The notes under the pieces are model-generated. The model saw nothing but the letters and a program-made list of their open reading frames with translations, had not been told where the DNA came from and made no database searches. From assembly GCA_947458745.1 (NCBI GenBank), contig CANGYQ010000002.1, forward strand, positions 372,001 through 436,000: a DNA stretch of 64,000 bases, given 5' to 3'. Shown one piece after another: positions 41,693 through 50,335 of the stretch. The stretch's first letter is position 1. Every line of letters starts with the position of its first letter. Both the position numbers and the translations under genes were made by a program. This stretch comes from Bryobacteraceae bacterium (GTDB lineage: Bacteria > Acidobacteriota > Terriglobia > Bryobacterales > Bryobacteraceae).

Positions 41693-42615
41693 TCGACCGC
41701 TCCTTGTTGATAGACCAAGCGCCCGCGCTTGATCGCCTTTGATACTAGATTCGCACCGGCGTAACGGAACAGGTCGCGGTAGTCGCGGATGTTGAGCAGC
41801 AGCACGTCGGCCTGCTTACCCACCTCCAGTGACCCCACCAGCCGGGGTATGCCCAGCACGTGCGCGGCATTGATGGTGGACGCCACCACCGCTTCCTCCG
41901 GCTCCAACTGCGAACAGGCGTCCGCCATCACCATCGGCATGCTGAAGACGCCGCGCGCCGTTTCGCCAAAGCCACTGGTGAGGGCAATCGCCGCGCCCAT
42001 GTTGATCAGGTGCCGGAGATACGGCGCTTGCGGGCGCAGCAGTGCCGTTGTGGTAGAAGCGGCCAGCAGATCCAGTTCCTCGCGCGGGTCCTCACAGTAG
42101 CGGGCGCTGCGGGCCACCGCGTCCCGCACGCGGCCCGTGCCAGTCATGCCGCCCACCGCCGCCGCTTCGGCCAACGGTGCCTCTAGCGCCAGCAGATCCA
42201 TCAGGTTGGCGCTCAGCGGTGCCAGCAGCTTCAGCTCTCGCGCGTCGGCGGTGTGTACACCGGCGGTCAGCGTCCCGTGGCGGATGAAGTGGCGGAGCAG
42301 TTCCCGCGCCTCCAGTTCCAGGCGAGCCGGCGTCAGGCCCGGGCGTCCCCGCCGCGCCGCGTCGAACAGATTGGCCCGGCAATCGACAAAGGCGGGCATC
42401 ATGACATGGCCCGTGGCATCAATCTCGTGAGCCTCGCGAGCAACGGCCAGATTCTCAATGCGGCGCGAAGGGCCCACTTCCCGGATCAGGCCGTCGGAGA
42501 TCAGCAGGGAGCCATCCTCAATGATCGCCAGTTCCGCCATTTCGCTCCCACGACGGGGCGACGAGGAGCCGCGCAGCGTCAACAGCTGCCGGGCTCCGCG
42601 AATAAGCAGCGCCAA
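41677..42615 (-). CDS. Imidazolonepropionase-like protein lacking metal ligands
   Basis: About 312 residues with HutI-like ends: LLIRGARQLLTLRG and LAIIEDGSLLISDGLIREVG at the N-terminus, and VFSMPMVMADACSQL, EAVVASTINAAHVLGI and VGSLEVGKQADVLLLNI at the C-terminus. HutI normally has FVDPHTH; here it reads FVDCRANLF. The mid-protein histidine region is missing, and the Asp loop (A-T-D-F-N) is TSGFGETARG. The enzyme is therefore probably inactive or has a new role. TTG 42615 is chosen because GGGGA precedes it and it leaves room for the divergent gene; GTG 42651 and ATG 42690 are alternatives. Confidence 0.72.
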   Translation of the reverse strand: MALLIRGARQLLTLRGSSSPRRGSEMAELAIIEDGSLLISDGLIREVGPSRRIENLAVAREAHEIDATGHVMMPAFVDCRANLFDAARRGRPGLTPARLELEARELLRHFIRHGTLTAGVHTADARELKLLAPLSANLMDLLALEAPLAEAAAVGGMTGTGRVRDAVARSARYCEDPREELDLLAASTTTALLRPQAPYLRHLINMGAAIALTSGFGETARGVFSMPMVMADACSQLEPEEAVVASTINAAHVLGIPRLVGSLEVGKQADVLLLNIRDYRDLFRYAGANLVSKAIKRGRLVYQQGAVEWPDD

Positions 42616-42695
42616 GTTATCGATTCCCCACTTCAGTCCACCAACATCCACCGGGAGCTTTGGACCCGGGGACTCTCTACCAGCGATCATAGAGC

Positions 42696-43679
42696 ATGCA
42701 CTGTGCTCTGATCGCGCTGCTGCTGGCCCAACTACTGCCGCCAGACCAGCGCGCCTTTGAACAAGCCCGCCGCCTGGCCGATCCCGCCGCGCGTATGGCC
42801 GCGCTGGAACAGGTGCTGAAGCAGTATCCACGAACTCCCGGATCGGAGCGTATCCGGCGCGCCATGCTGGAGTTGGCCGCCGAACAAGGCCTCCCCGCAT
42901 TGCGCCAACGGGCAGCGGAGCTGGCTGCTGCGGTACCCGAAGCGGACCGGCCCCGAATTAAATTTCTTTCGCTGGTGATCGAGGAAAAGCTGGCCCCCGA
43001 AAATGACATTCTGCGGGCCGAAGTGGATACGCTCTACCGTCAAGTGTCGCCGAACCCGGTGCAGGTGACTCCCTTCGAGCGACCGTCCCGCGGGCACACG
43101 GTGATGCTGGAAGTCTTTACGGGTGCCGGCTGTCCGCCGTGCGTCGCGTCCAGCTTCGCCGTGGATGCCGCGCTCGAACGCTACCGCCGCCAGGACCTGG
43201 TCGTGGTGATGTATCACCAAAACATCCCCGTGCCGGACCCGCTCACCAACGCCGCCTCGGCAGCCCGCTGGCGCGAAGCAGGCGAGCCGGGAATTCCGCT
43301 GATGGTGGTCGATGGACAAGCGATGACCACCGGCGGGCCCCGGTCCCGCACCATCCCCGCCTGGGAGCGCCTGGAGACCCGCCTGCAAGAGCGTCTAGAT
43401 GCACCCCGTGGCCCCGCCCCCAAAGTGAGCCTGAAGCGACGAAAGGGGAAGCTGACCATCAACGCACCACACGGAGCCAACGTGGTACTGGTGGAAGAAC
43501 TGGTCCGCTATACCGGCGAGAACGGCATTCGCTTTCACCCGATGGTGGCCCGCGCCCGGCAGTCCGGTCCGGCCGTGACCTTTGACCTACCGCTCGGCGC
43601 ACCGCCTTATGGGGTGGCCGTATTCTCCTCCACCGGCGCCTTCGAGCCCGTCTATCTGCCTGTGCCGGAGAGCCGATGA
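42696..43679 (+). CDS. Exported thioredoxin-fold protein with CPPC motif
   Basis: A 327-residue protein with a short hydrophobic N-terminus (ALIALLLAQLL), an alpha-helical TPR-like stretch (about residues 20-100), then a thioredoxin-like domain: VMLEVFTGAGCPPCVASS (Cys pair about 147-150), VVVMYHQNIPVPDPL and the cis-Pro region PGIPLMVVDG. The CPPC pair suggests disulfide exchange or oxidative folding outside the cytoplasm; DUF1223-type proteins have a similar layout. The stop overlaps the next gene by 4 bases. Confidence 0.72.
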   Translation: MHCALIALLLAQLLPPDQRAFEQARRLADPAARMAALEQVLKQYPRTPGSERIRRAMLELAAEQGLPALRQRAAELAAAVPEADRPRIKFLSLVIEEKLAPENDILRAEVDTLYRQVSPNPVQVTPFERPSRGHTVMLEVFTGAGCPPCVASSFAVDAALERYRRQDLVVVMYHQNIPVPDPLTNAASAARWREAGEPGIPLMVVDGQAMTTGGPRSRTIPAWERLETRLQERLDAPRGPAPKVSLKRRKGKLTINAPHGANVVLVEELVRYTGENGIRFHPMVARARQSGPAVTFDLPLGAPPYGVAVFSSTGAFEPVYLPVPESR

Positions 43680-44563
43680 AGCAGCGCGTGCCGCCACCAC
43701 CAGAGCGCAATGAGCCGCAAAAGACGCTGGAACGCGTGATCTCAAAAGCTGGCCTGGGTTCTCGCACCGAAGCGCGCAGTTGGATCCATGCCGGGCGGGT
43801 CGCGGTGAATGGCCGGGTGATTGAGAACCCCGATCATTGGGTGACGTTCAGCCAGGATCGCGTCACCTTTGACGGCCGCCCGCTCACGCGGCAGAAGCGG
43901 CTGTATCTGCTGCTCTACAAGCCCATCGGGTACTTGACCACCTACAAAGACCCGGAGGGCCGCCCCACGGTCTACGATCTGTTGGCCGGTATCGAACAGT
44001 TCATCTCACCCGTAGGCCGACTGGACCAGGATTCCAGCGGCCTGCTGCTGCTGACCAACGACACCCAACTGGCGGAGCGGCTGACCAACCCGGAGTTTCA
44101 CGTCGCCAAGACCTATCAGGTGAAATGCCGCCCCCAAGTCAGCGACGAAGCGATCGCGATGCTGGCCCAAGGCGTCACGCTCGATGACGGGCCGACGCGC
44201 CCGGCCCAGGTGCGCCGCCTGATGGAGAACGAGACGCATTCGTTTCTAGAAATCATCATCACCGAAGGCCGCAACCGCCAAGTGAGGCGCATGCTGGAGG
44301 CCGTGGGCAGCCGAGTCGAGAAGCTGGTCCGGACCCGCATTGGGTCGCTTTCGATCGGCGACTTACCCGTGGGCCGGTACCGGGAGCTGTCACTCGACGA
44401 ACTCCGCATGTTAAAACAGGAGTCGAGTGACGGACAAGACTCCCAACAAGATGCCCGCGCCCACGGCGGTAACCGCTCCGACGTTCGAGCGCAGCCTGGA
44501 CGAGATGGAAGCGGTAGTGGAAGAACTGGAAAGCGGCGAGGTCCCCCTGGAACGCGCGCTTGA
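43676..44563 (+). CDS. RsuA/RluB-family pseudouridine synthase
   Basis: A 295-residue rRNA pseudouridine synthase: S4 domain (LERVISKAGLGSRTEA; GRVAVNGRVI), catalytic GRLDQDSSGLLLLTND with Asp, and the C-terminal EIIITEGRNRQVRRMLEAVG. It modifies a uridine in 16S or 23S rRNA. The family core ends near VGRYRELSLDEL; the last 50 residues are Gly/Arg/Ser-rich and run through the first 137 bases of xseB in another frame, so the true protein may effectively be shorter. Confidence 0.88.
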   Translation: MKQRVPPPPERNEPQKTLERVISKAGLGSRTEARSWIHAGRVAVNGRVIENPDHWVTFSQDRVTFDGRPLTRQKRLYLLLYKPIGYLTTYKDPEGRPTVYDLLAGIEQFISPVGRLDQDSSGLLLLTNDTQLAERLTNPEFHVAKTYQVKCRPQVSDEAIAMLAQGVTLDDGPTRPAQVRRLMENETHSFLEIIITEGRNRQVRRMLEAVGSRVEKLVRTRIGSLSIGDLPVGRYRELSLDELRMLKQESSDGQDSQQDARAHGGNRSDVRAQPGRDGSGSGRTGKRRGPPGTRA

Positions 44564-44717
44564 ACTGTTTGAAAAGGGCATGCAGCTTTCCCAGGTTTGC
44601 CGCAGGCAGCTGGAGGAAGCCGAAACGCGCGTCGAGATGCTGATCCGCAAAGGCAGTACCGTGACACCGGAGCCCTTCCCCACGCCCAGCGGCGCCAGTT
44701 CGCCGCGCCAGGGATGA
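44427..44717 (+). CDS. xseB: Exodeoxyribonuclease VII small subunit
   Basis: A 96-residue small subunit with the family core FERSLDEMEAVVEELESGEV followed by PLERALELFEKGMQL and RRQLEEAETRVEML. It binds XseA to degrade single-stranded DNA. GTG 44427 has AGGAG a few bases upstream; ATG 44451 is an alternative. It lies inside the 3' end of the pseudouridine synthase gene and its stop overlaps ispA (ATGA). xseA is not in the window. Confidence 0.87.
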   Translation: MTDKTPNKMPAPTAVTAPTFERSLDEMEAVVEELESGEVPLERALELFEKGMQLSQVCRRQLEEAETRVEMLIRKGSTVTPEPFPTPSGASSPRQG

Positions 44718-45580
44718 AGCGGTTCCTGCCCCAGGTCGAGGCCGCCCTCGAGCGCTGGGTTCCCCCGGAAACGGCCGATCCGGCCACCATTCACAAAGCC
44801 ATGCGCTACAGCCTGTTTGGCGGTGGCAAGCGCATCCGCCCGGTGTTGGCCATGGAAGCTGCCGCCGCCGTCCGCGACGAAACACCCGGAATTGCGGAGG
44901 CGGCTTGCACGCTGGAACTGATCCACACCTATTCACTGATCCATGACGACTTGCCGGACATGGACAACGATGATTACCGCCGCGGCCGCCTGACCTGTCA
45001 CAAGGTGTTTGGTGGCGCCATGGCCATTCTGGCGGGCGACGCGCTGTGCACCCTGGCGTTTGAGATTCTGGCCAGCCTGCCGCACGCCAGTGATCAGGTG
45101 CGGGCGCGCCTGGTGGTGGAAGTCGCACAAGCCGCCGGCACCAAGGGCGGCATGATCGCGGGCCAGGTCCACGATATTGAAGGCGAAGGCCAGCCGCCTA
45201 CCGCGGAGCGCCTGGAGCTGATCCACCGGGCCAAGACCGGCGCTCTGTTGCGCTGTAGCGTGCGCATGGGGGCCATCTATGCCGGTGCCTCTCCAGAGGA
45301 ACTGGCCGCGCTAACGGCCTACGGCGAGCACACGGGCCTGGCCTTCCAGATCGTCGACGACATCCTTGATATCGAGGCGTCTTCGGAAGAGTTAGGCAAA
45401 ACGGCCGGCAAGGATGCCGCGCAGCAGAAGATCACTTTCCCGGCGGTCTATGGTCTGGACCGGTCCAAGAAGATGGCCGAAGACGAACGCGTGGCGGCGT
45501 GGGAGGCGCTGTCGATTTTCGGCGCCCGGGGCGGCCCACTGCGCGACATCGCCGACTTGATCGTGCGCCGCAAAACCTGA
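44714..45580 (+). CDS. ispA: Farnesyl/geranyl diphosphate synthase
   Basis: A 288-residue trans-isoprenyl diphosphate synthase with GGGKRIRPVLAMEAA, first aspartate-rich motif SLIHDDLPDMDNDDYRRG and second motif FQIVDDILDIEASSEELGKT. It condenses IPP with DMAPP/GPP to make FPP for undecaprenyl phosphate, quinones and hopanoids. ATG 44714 overlaps the xseB stop, the common bacterial xseB-ispA arrangement; a longer upstream reading was rejected because it lies within xseB. Confidence 0.93.
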   Translation: MKRFLPQVEAALERWVPPETADPATIHKAMRYSLFGGGKRIRPVLAMEAAAAVRDETPGIAEAACTLELIHTYSLIHDDLPDMDNDDYRRGRLTCHKVFGGAMAILAGDALCTLAFEILASLPHASDQVRARLVVEVAQAAGTKGGMIAGQVHDIEGEGQPPTAERLELIHRAKTGALLRCSVRMGAIYAGASPEELAALTAYGEHTGLAFQIVDDILDIEASSEELGKTAGKDAAQQKITFPAVYGLDRSKKMAEDERVAAWEALSIFGARGGPLRDIADLIVRRKT

Positions 45581-45581
45581 G

Positions 45582-46349
45582 ATGCGCCAACGGCTGGATG
45601 TCCTGATTGTGGAGCGGGGCTTGTCCCCTTCGCGCGAGAAAGCGCAGGCCTTGATCCTGGCTGGCTCCGTGATGGTGGACGGCCAAAAAGCCCACAAGCC
45701 CGGCCACAGCTATGCCTCCACCTGCCGCATCGATCTATTGGGCCAGATGCCCTACGTCAGCCGCGGCGGCTTCAAGCTGGCCGGTGCGTTGGACCATTGG
45801 CGGATTGACCCTTGGGGCCTGGTCTGCGCCGACGTTGGGGCCTCCACCGGCGGCTTCACCGATTGCCTGCTGCAGCGCGGCGCGGCCAAAGTGTTCGCCA
45901 TCGATGTCGGCACCACGCAGCTGGATTGGAAGCTCCAGACCGACGCCCGCGTCGTCGTCAAGGACCATCTCAACGCGCGCAAGATGACCCCGGCCGATCT
46001 GGGTGAGCCCGTGTCCTTGATCGTCACTGACGTCAGTTTCATCTCCGTCACCTTGATCGCCGAGGCTATGGCGGGCACACTGGCACCCGACGGCGAGATG
46101 GTCATCCTGATCAAGCCGCAGTTTGAGGTGGGCCGGGAACAGGTGGGCAAGGGCGGCATTGTGCGCGAACCAGAGCTCCACCAGGCGGCCTGCCGGAAGG
46201 TACGCGAATTTGTCGAGCATCTTGGCTTCTTGACAGACCTGATAGACTCACCCATCCTAGGCGCTGAAGGCAATCGCGAGTTTCTGCTGCATGCCTGGCG
46301 TCAAACCGATGCTGGCGGGGGCCGCGATCAAAAGGCGTTGACCGAATGA
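45582..46349 (+). CDS. tlyA: TlyA-family rRNA methyltransferase
   Basis: A 255-residue protein with an N-terminal S4 RNA-binding domain (LDVLIVERGLSPSREKA; VMVDGQ) and an FtsJ-like methyltransferase domain: SRGGFKLAGAL, the SAM loop DVGASTGGFTDCLL and VTDVSFISVTLI, then LIKPQFEVGRE. TlyA methylates 2'-O positions in rRNA and influences capreomycin sensitivity in mycobacteria. One base separates it from ispA and its stop overlaps nadK. Confidence 0.9.
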   Translation: MRQRLDVLIVERGLSPSREKAQALILAGSVMVDGQKAHKPGHSYASTCRIDLLGQMPYVSRGGFKLAGALDHWRIDPWGLVCADVGASTGGFTDCLLQRGAAKVFAIDVGTTQLDWKLQTDARVVVKDHLNARKMTPADLGEPVSLIVTDVSFISVTLIAEAMAGTLAPDGEMVILIKPQFEVGREQVGKGGIVREPELHQAACRKVREFVEHLGFLTDLIDSPILGAEGNREFLLHAWRQTDAGGGRDQKALTE

Positions 46350-47209
46350 ACAAGACCACGCAAATCGGTATTGTCTCCAAGCCCGGCGTAGCCGCGGCCT
46401 ACGAACTGGTGCCGGAACTGCTGGCCTGGCTGGCCGCCCGTGGCATCACCGCGCGGTGTGATGAATCAACCGCTGCCTATGCGCCCGGCGTCACCGCCAT
46501 CGCCCGCGACGAAGTCCCGGACGGCACCCAGATGGTGATCGTACTGGGTGGCGATGGCACGCTGCTGTCGGCCGCCCGGGCGGTGAAAGGTCGCGAGATT
46601 CCGCTGTTCCCCGTGAACCTGGGTGGCCTCGGCTTCCTGACCGCCATCACGGTGGAAGAGATCTACGTGGAACTGGCCCGGGCGCTGAACGGTGAACAGC
46701 GCATCGGCACCCGCCGCATGCTGGCCTGCGAAGTGCACCGCGAAGGCCAGGCGATCTCCACCTATCACGCCCTAAACGACGTGGTGATCACCAAAGCCGC
46801 GCTGGCCCGCATGATCGATCTGGAAGCGCGCGTAGACCGGCATTTCGTTTGCCGCTACAAGGCGGATGGTCTGATTGTGGCCACGCCTACGGGGTCCACC
46901 GCTTATTCGCTGTCCGCCGGCGGACCCATCATTTTCCCGACCGTTGAGGCGCTGGCGCTCACCCCCATCTGCCCCCACATGTTGACCAACCGTCCCGTCA
47001 TCGTCCCCGCCTCAAGCGAAGTGAATTTGGCCAATCTGGCCGAAGACAACGATGCCTGGTTGACGATTGATGGTCAAGTCGGCGAACCTCTCAAGAAGGG
47101 CGATCACGTGTTGTGCCGCCGTTCGGACCATGCCGTCCATCTGATTCGACCGCCAAAACTGCTATTCTTTGACGTTTTGCGGGAAAAGTTGAAATGGGGC
47201 GAGCGCTAA
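46346..47209 (+). CDS. nadK: NAD kinase
   Basis: A 287-residue NAD kinase with MVIVLGGDGTLLSAAR (catalytic GGDGT), PLFPVNLGGLGFLT, NDVVITK and DGLIVATPTGSTAYSLSAGG. It makes NADP from NAD and ATP in the cytoplasm. The start overlaps the tlyA stop (ATGA), so ispA-tlyA-nadK form one operon with xseB and the pseudouridine synthase. Length is typical. Confidence 0.95.
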   Translation: MNKTTQIGIVSKPGVAAAYELVPELLAWLAARGITARCDESTAAYAPGVTAIARDEVPDGTQMVIVLGGDGTLLSAARAVKGREIPLFPVNLGGLGFLTAITVEEIYVELARALNGEQRIGTRRMLACEVHREGQAISTYHALNDVVITKAALARMIDLEARVDRHFVCRYKADGLIVATPTGSTAYSLSAGGPIIFPTVEALALTPICPHMLTNRPVIVPASSEVNLANLAEDNDAWLTIDGQVGEPLKKGDHVLCRRSDHAVHLIRPPKLLFFDVLREKLKWGER

Positions 47210-47240
47210 ACTGACCGGCGCCCCCGCTTGAGGAGAGTCG

Positions 47241-48473
47241 ATGAGAAAGATTTCTTTGACGACGTGGATCATCATTGCCACCGTCGCCGGCATCGCGATT
47301 GGTGCCCTGGCACCGTCGTTCGCCGTCCAGTTGTCGGTGGTGTCGAACATCTTCATCCGCCTGATCAAGTCGATCATCGCGCCGCTGATCTTCACCTCAC
47401 TGGTTTACGGCATTGCCAAGTCGGGCAACGTCAACACGATGGGGCGCATTGGCGCCAAATCGATGAGCTACTTCCTGGTAGCCACGTCGCTCGCGCTGGT
47501 GATCGGCCTGATGATGGTGAACGTCTTCCGCCCGGGTGACGGCCTGACGCTGCCGGGGGCTGGTGCAGCGCAGTTGACGGCCACCAAGCTCACCTTTGCC
47601 GAAACGATGGAGAAGATGTTCCCCAAGAGCATCATCGAAGCGATGTCCACGGGCGACGTACTCCAGATCGTCATCTTCAGCGTGCTGTTCGGCATCGCCT
47701 GCGTCGCCGTCGGGGACAAGAGCAAGGGAGTGGTTCACTGGTGCGAAGCGGTGATGGAAGTGATGTTCAAGTACACCGAATACGTCATCTACCTGGCCCC
47801 GCTGGGCGCCGGTGCCGCCATTGCCGTCACCGTCGGCAAGAACGGTCTGGGCTCACTGGTGGGCTTGGCCAAACTGGTCGGAACGCTCTATCTGGCGCTG
47901 ATCGTCTTTGTGGTGCTGGTGCTGGGCGCGGTGATCGTCATCGCCCGCATCCCCATGCGGCGTTTCGTGCAGGCGGCCTGGAAGCCCTGGCTACTGGCCT
48001 TCTCCACCGCCTCCAGCGAAGCGGCCCTGCCCCAAGCACTGGACCGGATGGAACGCTTCGGCGTCCCCAAACACATCGTTACCTTCGTGCTGCCACTCGG
48101 CTATAGCTTCAACCTGGACGGCTCAACGCTCTACCTGGCGCTGGCCAGCGTGTTTGTCGCACAAGCCGCACACATTGACCTGGCAGTCTCCACGCAGATC
48201 TTCATGATGCTGACGTTGATGCTGACCTCCAAAGGCGTCGCCGCGGTACCCCGCGCGTCGCTGGTGATCCTGACCGGCACCATCGCCACCTTCGGCCTGC
48301 CGATGGAAGGCGTAGCCCTGATCCTAGGCGTCGACGCCTTCATGGACATGGCCCGCACCAGCGTCAACCTGCTGGGCAATTGCCTGGCCGCCGCCGTCGT
48401 AGCCCGCTGGGAAGGCGTTGACCTCCCGACCGGCGACTTCGAAGAAGAGCCCGCCATCGCCGCGCGGGCGTAA
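47241..48473 (+). CDS. Dicarboxylate/amino acid:cation symporter (Glt/DctA family)
   Basis: A 410-residue membrane carrier. Family landmarks are SNIFIRLIKSIIAPLIFTSL, the serine-rich hairpin STASSEAALPQAL, LGYSFNLDGSTLYL, the second hairpin SKGVAAVPRASLVIL and the binding helix MDMARTSVNLLGN. The Arg in MARTS fits a dicarboxylate or acidic amino-acid carrier. AGGAGA lies 5 bases before the ATG. It probably imports aspartate, glutamate, succinate or fumarate; exact substrate unknown. Confidence 0.92.
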   Translation: MRKISLTTWIIIATVAGIAIGALAPSFAVQLSVVSNIFIRLIKSIIAPLIFTSLVYGIAKSGNVNTMGRIGAKSMSYFLVATSLALVIGLMMVNVFRPGDGLTLPGAGAAQLTATKLTFAETMEKMFPKSIIEAMSTGDVLQIVIFSVLFGIACVAVGDKSKGVVHWCEAVMEVMFKYTEYVIYLAPLGAGAAIAVTVGKNGLGSLVGLAKLVGTLYLALIVFVVLVLGAVIVIARIPMRRFVQAAWKPWLLAFSTASSEAALPQALDRMERFGVPKHIVTFVLPLGYSFNLDGSTLYLALASVFVAQAAHIDLAVSTQIFMMLTLMLTSKGVAAVPRASLVILTGTIATFGLPMEGVALILGVDAFMDMARTSVNLLGNCLAAAVVARWEGVDLPTGDFEEEPAIAARA

Positions 48474-48497
48474 AATAGCCCCGCGAACAGTGAGGGA

Positions 48498-48539
48498 ATC
48501 GGTAAGGCTGGTGACTCGAACGTCGCGAGCCTTACCGAT
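48498..48539. terminator. 12-base inverted repeat between convergent genes
   Basis: ATCGGTAAGGCT (48498-48509) and AGCCTTACCGAT (48528-48539) are a perfect inverted repeat around an 18-base loop, placed between two converging genes and overlapping the stop of the leftward one. A bidirectional terminator is likely, although no U-tract follows on either strand. Confidence 0.5.
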
Positions 48540-49905
48540 AACCAAACATCGGCGGGAACACCACCACCACCACCGCCGCCCAGCCCGCATGGACCGGCAA
48601 GTACCCCACCAGCCATCGCTCCAGTGCCCCAAACGAGCCTCGGCGAAGCAGAAATCTTCCATAGAGCCACGCCGCCCCCGCCAGGTTCACCAGCAGCACC
48701 AGATTCTCGCCCAACGCCGCCACCCGGTTCGGCGTGAGGCCAAACTCCGAGATGCGCGCCGCGATCGCGGCCAGCGCTACTGTATCCACCAGCAGCGCGC
48801 TCACCACCAGCAGCAGTTGCAGTGCATCGAAGAAATCCGGCGGTGCCTCCGGGTCCCGCGCGGACGCGGCATAGAGCACCAGCCCCATCACCAGCACCAG
48901 CAGCAGGTCGAAGCCGATCAGCAGATCGCGCTTCACATTCATCGGATTTCCCGTCCAAGCCATCGCCGCCAGAAACCCGAGCAGCAGCAGGGTAAACAGC
49001 GGCGTGAACAGCTTGGTCAGCACCGGGGCCATGTTCTCGATGACGCTTTGCTTCGCCTCCACCAGCCAGGACCCAACAATGACGGCCCCGGCCGCCCCGC
49101 ACGGCACCATCCAGCCGAACACGAACCACTCCGCGTTGAGATCGATGGCCTTGAACATCATCATCGTGAACCCGGTGAAAACGCCGCCGCCCAAAGCGAT
49201 CAGCACATAGTAGATGGCCAGTTCGCCCGAAAACCGCACAAAGTCCATCCACGGGCCGCCGGTGAACCATCGGTTCTTCGTGTAGGCAAAGCCGACGGCC
49301 AGCCACAGGGCGATCGGCAGGTGGAGGGCGGTCAGCACCTGCGTCTGGCTGCCCGCCGCGAAGGGGAAGACGTTGGCGAACAATGCTCCCGCCGCGAAGG
49401 GCAGCGCGAGCCACAGGCTGCTGCTCCACGCCGATCCGCGCTTCCACAGGAAGTAGAGGGCCATCAGGGGGAAGACCAACAGGCTGGCGTTCCGGCGATA
49501 GAAAAGCGGCAACTCATCATTCGGGTTCAAGTGAATGCCGAACAGCCCCGGTAGCTGAACCGCAATCGCGGCTGCCACCGCAAATCCCAGTACCACCAGA
49601 GTCTCGCTGTACGAGGCCGACGCCGTTTCTTCCGCCAAGGGTTCGATGACCAGTTGCTTCCACAACCGCTCCGAATGCGTGCGAGCAAACTCGCGGGACA
49701 ACGCATCGAGGCTGCCCATGCGCTTCACCGCCACCAGGAACGCCTCGTCTCCGGTCAAGCCACCCGCCATCAGGTCGGCCAACTGATCACGCAGATGTCC
49801 CTCCAGCTCCTCGACATCCAAAGCCCGCACGCCCGGCTGGCGCCGCAAGTGGCCCCGCCACTGGGCGATCTGTTCTTCCAGCGGTTGATCAGAGAAGGGC
49901 GTCAT
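48532..49905 (-). CDS. Permease-prefix-domain membrane protein
   Basis: A 457-residue protein. The N-terminus is the permease prefix domain 1 seen in acidobacterial orphan permeases (WRGHLRRQPGVRALDVEELE, then LEGHLRDQLADL and AVKRMGSLDALSREFA). The rest has about ten hydrophobic helices without a MacB or FtsX core, so it is not a full permease. ATG 49905 overlaps the padR stop (ATGA), so expression is coupled to this repressor. Role unknown; possibly an envelope stress or efflux accessory. Confidence 0.75.
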   Translation of the reverse strand: MTPFSDQPLEEQIAQWRGHLRRQPGVRALDVEELEGHLRDQLADLMAGGLTGDEAFLVAVKRMGSLDALSREFARTHSERLWKQLVIEPLAEETASASYSETLVVLGFAVAAAIAVQLPGLFGIHLNPNDELPLFYRRNASLLVFPLMALYFLWKRGSAWSSSLWLALPFAAGALFANVFPFAAGSQTQVLTALHLPIALWLAVGFAYTKNRWFTGGPWMDFVRFSGELAIYYVLIALGGGVFTGFTMMMFKAIDLNAEWFVFGWMVPCGAAGAVIVGSWLVEAKQSVIENMAPVLTKLFTPLFTLLLLGFLAAMAWTGNPMNVKRDLLIGFDLLLVLVMGLVLYAASARDPEAPPDFFDALQLLLVVSALLVDTVALAAIAARISEFGLTPNRVAALGENLVLLVNLAGAAWLYGRFLLRRGSFGALERWLVGYLPVHAGWAAVVVVVFPPMFGYR

Positions 49906-50240
49906 GCGGGGCACGCCTTCATCCAGATACCCCGCAGAGTCTCATCCACCACCTGCCACTGCTGGCGTTGGGCCGCCAGTTGCGCCCGGCCCTCAGCCGT
50001 GATCCGGTAGTACTTGCGCTTGCGACCGGTATCGGAAGTCACCCAGTTGGCCTCCACAAAGCCTTGGCGCTCCAACCGGTGCAGCACGGGGTAGAGCATG
50101 CCGTCGGTCCACTGCAGGTGCCCACCAGATAGCTCTGCCACCCGCTTGATGATGGCGTAGCCGTAGCTGTCCCCCTCAGCCAGAATGGCCAACACCAGCG
50201 GCGTAGCGGAGGCAGCCACGAGGTCCTTGTTCAGCTCCAT
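49902..50240 (-). CDS. PadR-family transcriptional regulator
   Basis: A 112-residue winged-helix regulator: LVLAILAEGDSYGYAIIKRV, GMLYPVLHRLERQGFVEANW and RKRKYYRITAEGRAQL are the PadR signature. It should repress its own operon with the downstream membrane protein, acting at the inverted repeat 50254-50274. ATG 50240 gives the usual family N-terminus (MELNKDLV); an in-frame ATG at 50264 is less likely as it would lie inside the promoter. Confidence 0.9.
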   Translation of the reverse strand: MELNKDLVAASATPLVLAILAEGDSYGYAIIKRVAELSGGHLQWTDGMLYPVLHRLERQGFVEANWVTSDTGRKRKYYRITAEGRAQLAAQRQQWQVVDETLRGIWMKACPA

Positions 50241-50250
50241 ACGTAGGACC

Positions 50251-50274
50251 ATTATACATTTCACTGCTATGTAT
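50251..50274 (-). promoter_or_regulatory. padR promoter -10 and PadR-type operator
   Basis: On the minus strand TATAAT (50256-50251) is a perfect -10. It overlaps the inverted repeat ATACAT (50254-50259)-N9-ATGTAT (50269-50274), which matches the ATGTA/TACAT arms typical of PadR operators. The layout predicts autorepression. With the -10 so near, the transcript would have almost no leader. Confidence 0.6.
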
Positions 50275-50335
50275 GCAGCGGAACTACCCGTTCGGCGTCC
50301 ACGGTGAGATCCTGGTCAAGCCTGGGAACTACGAA

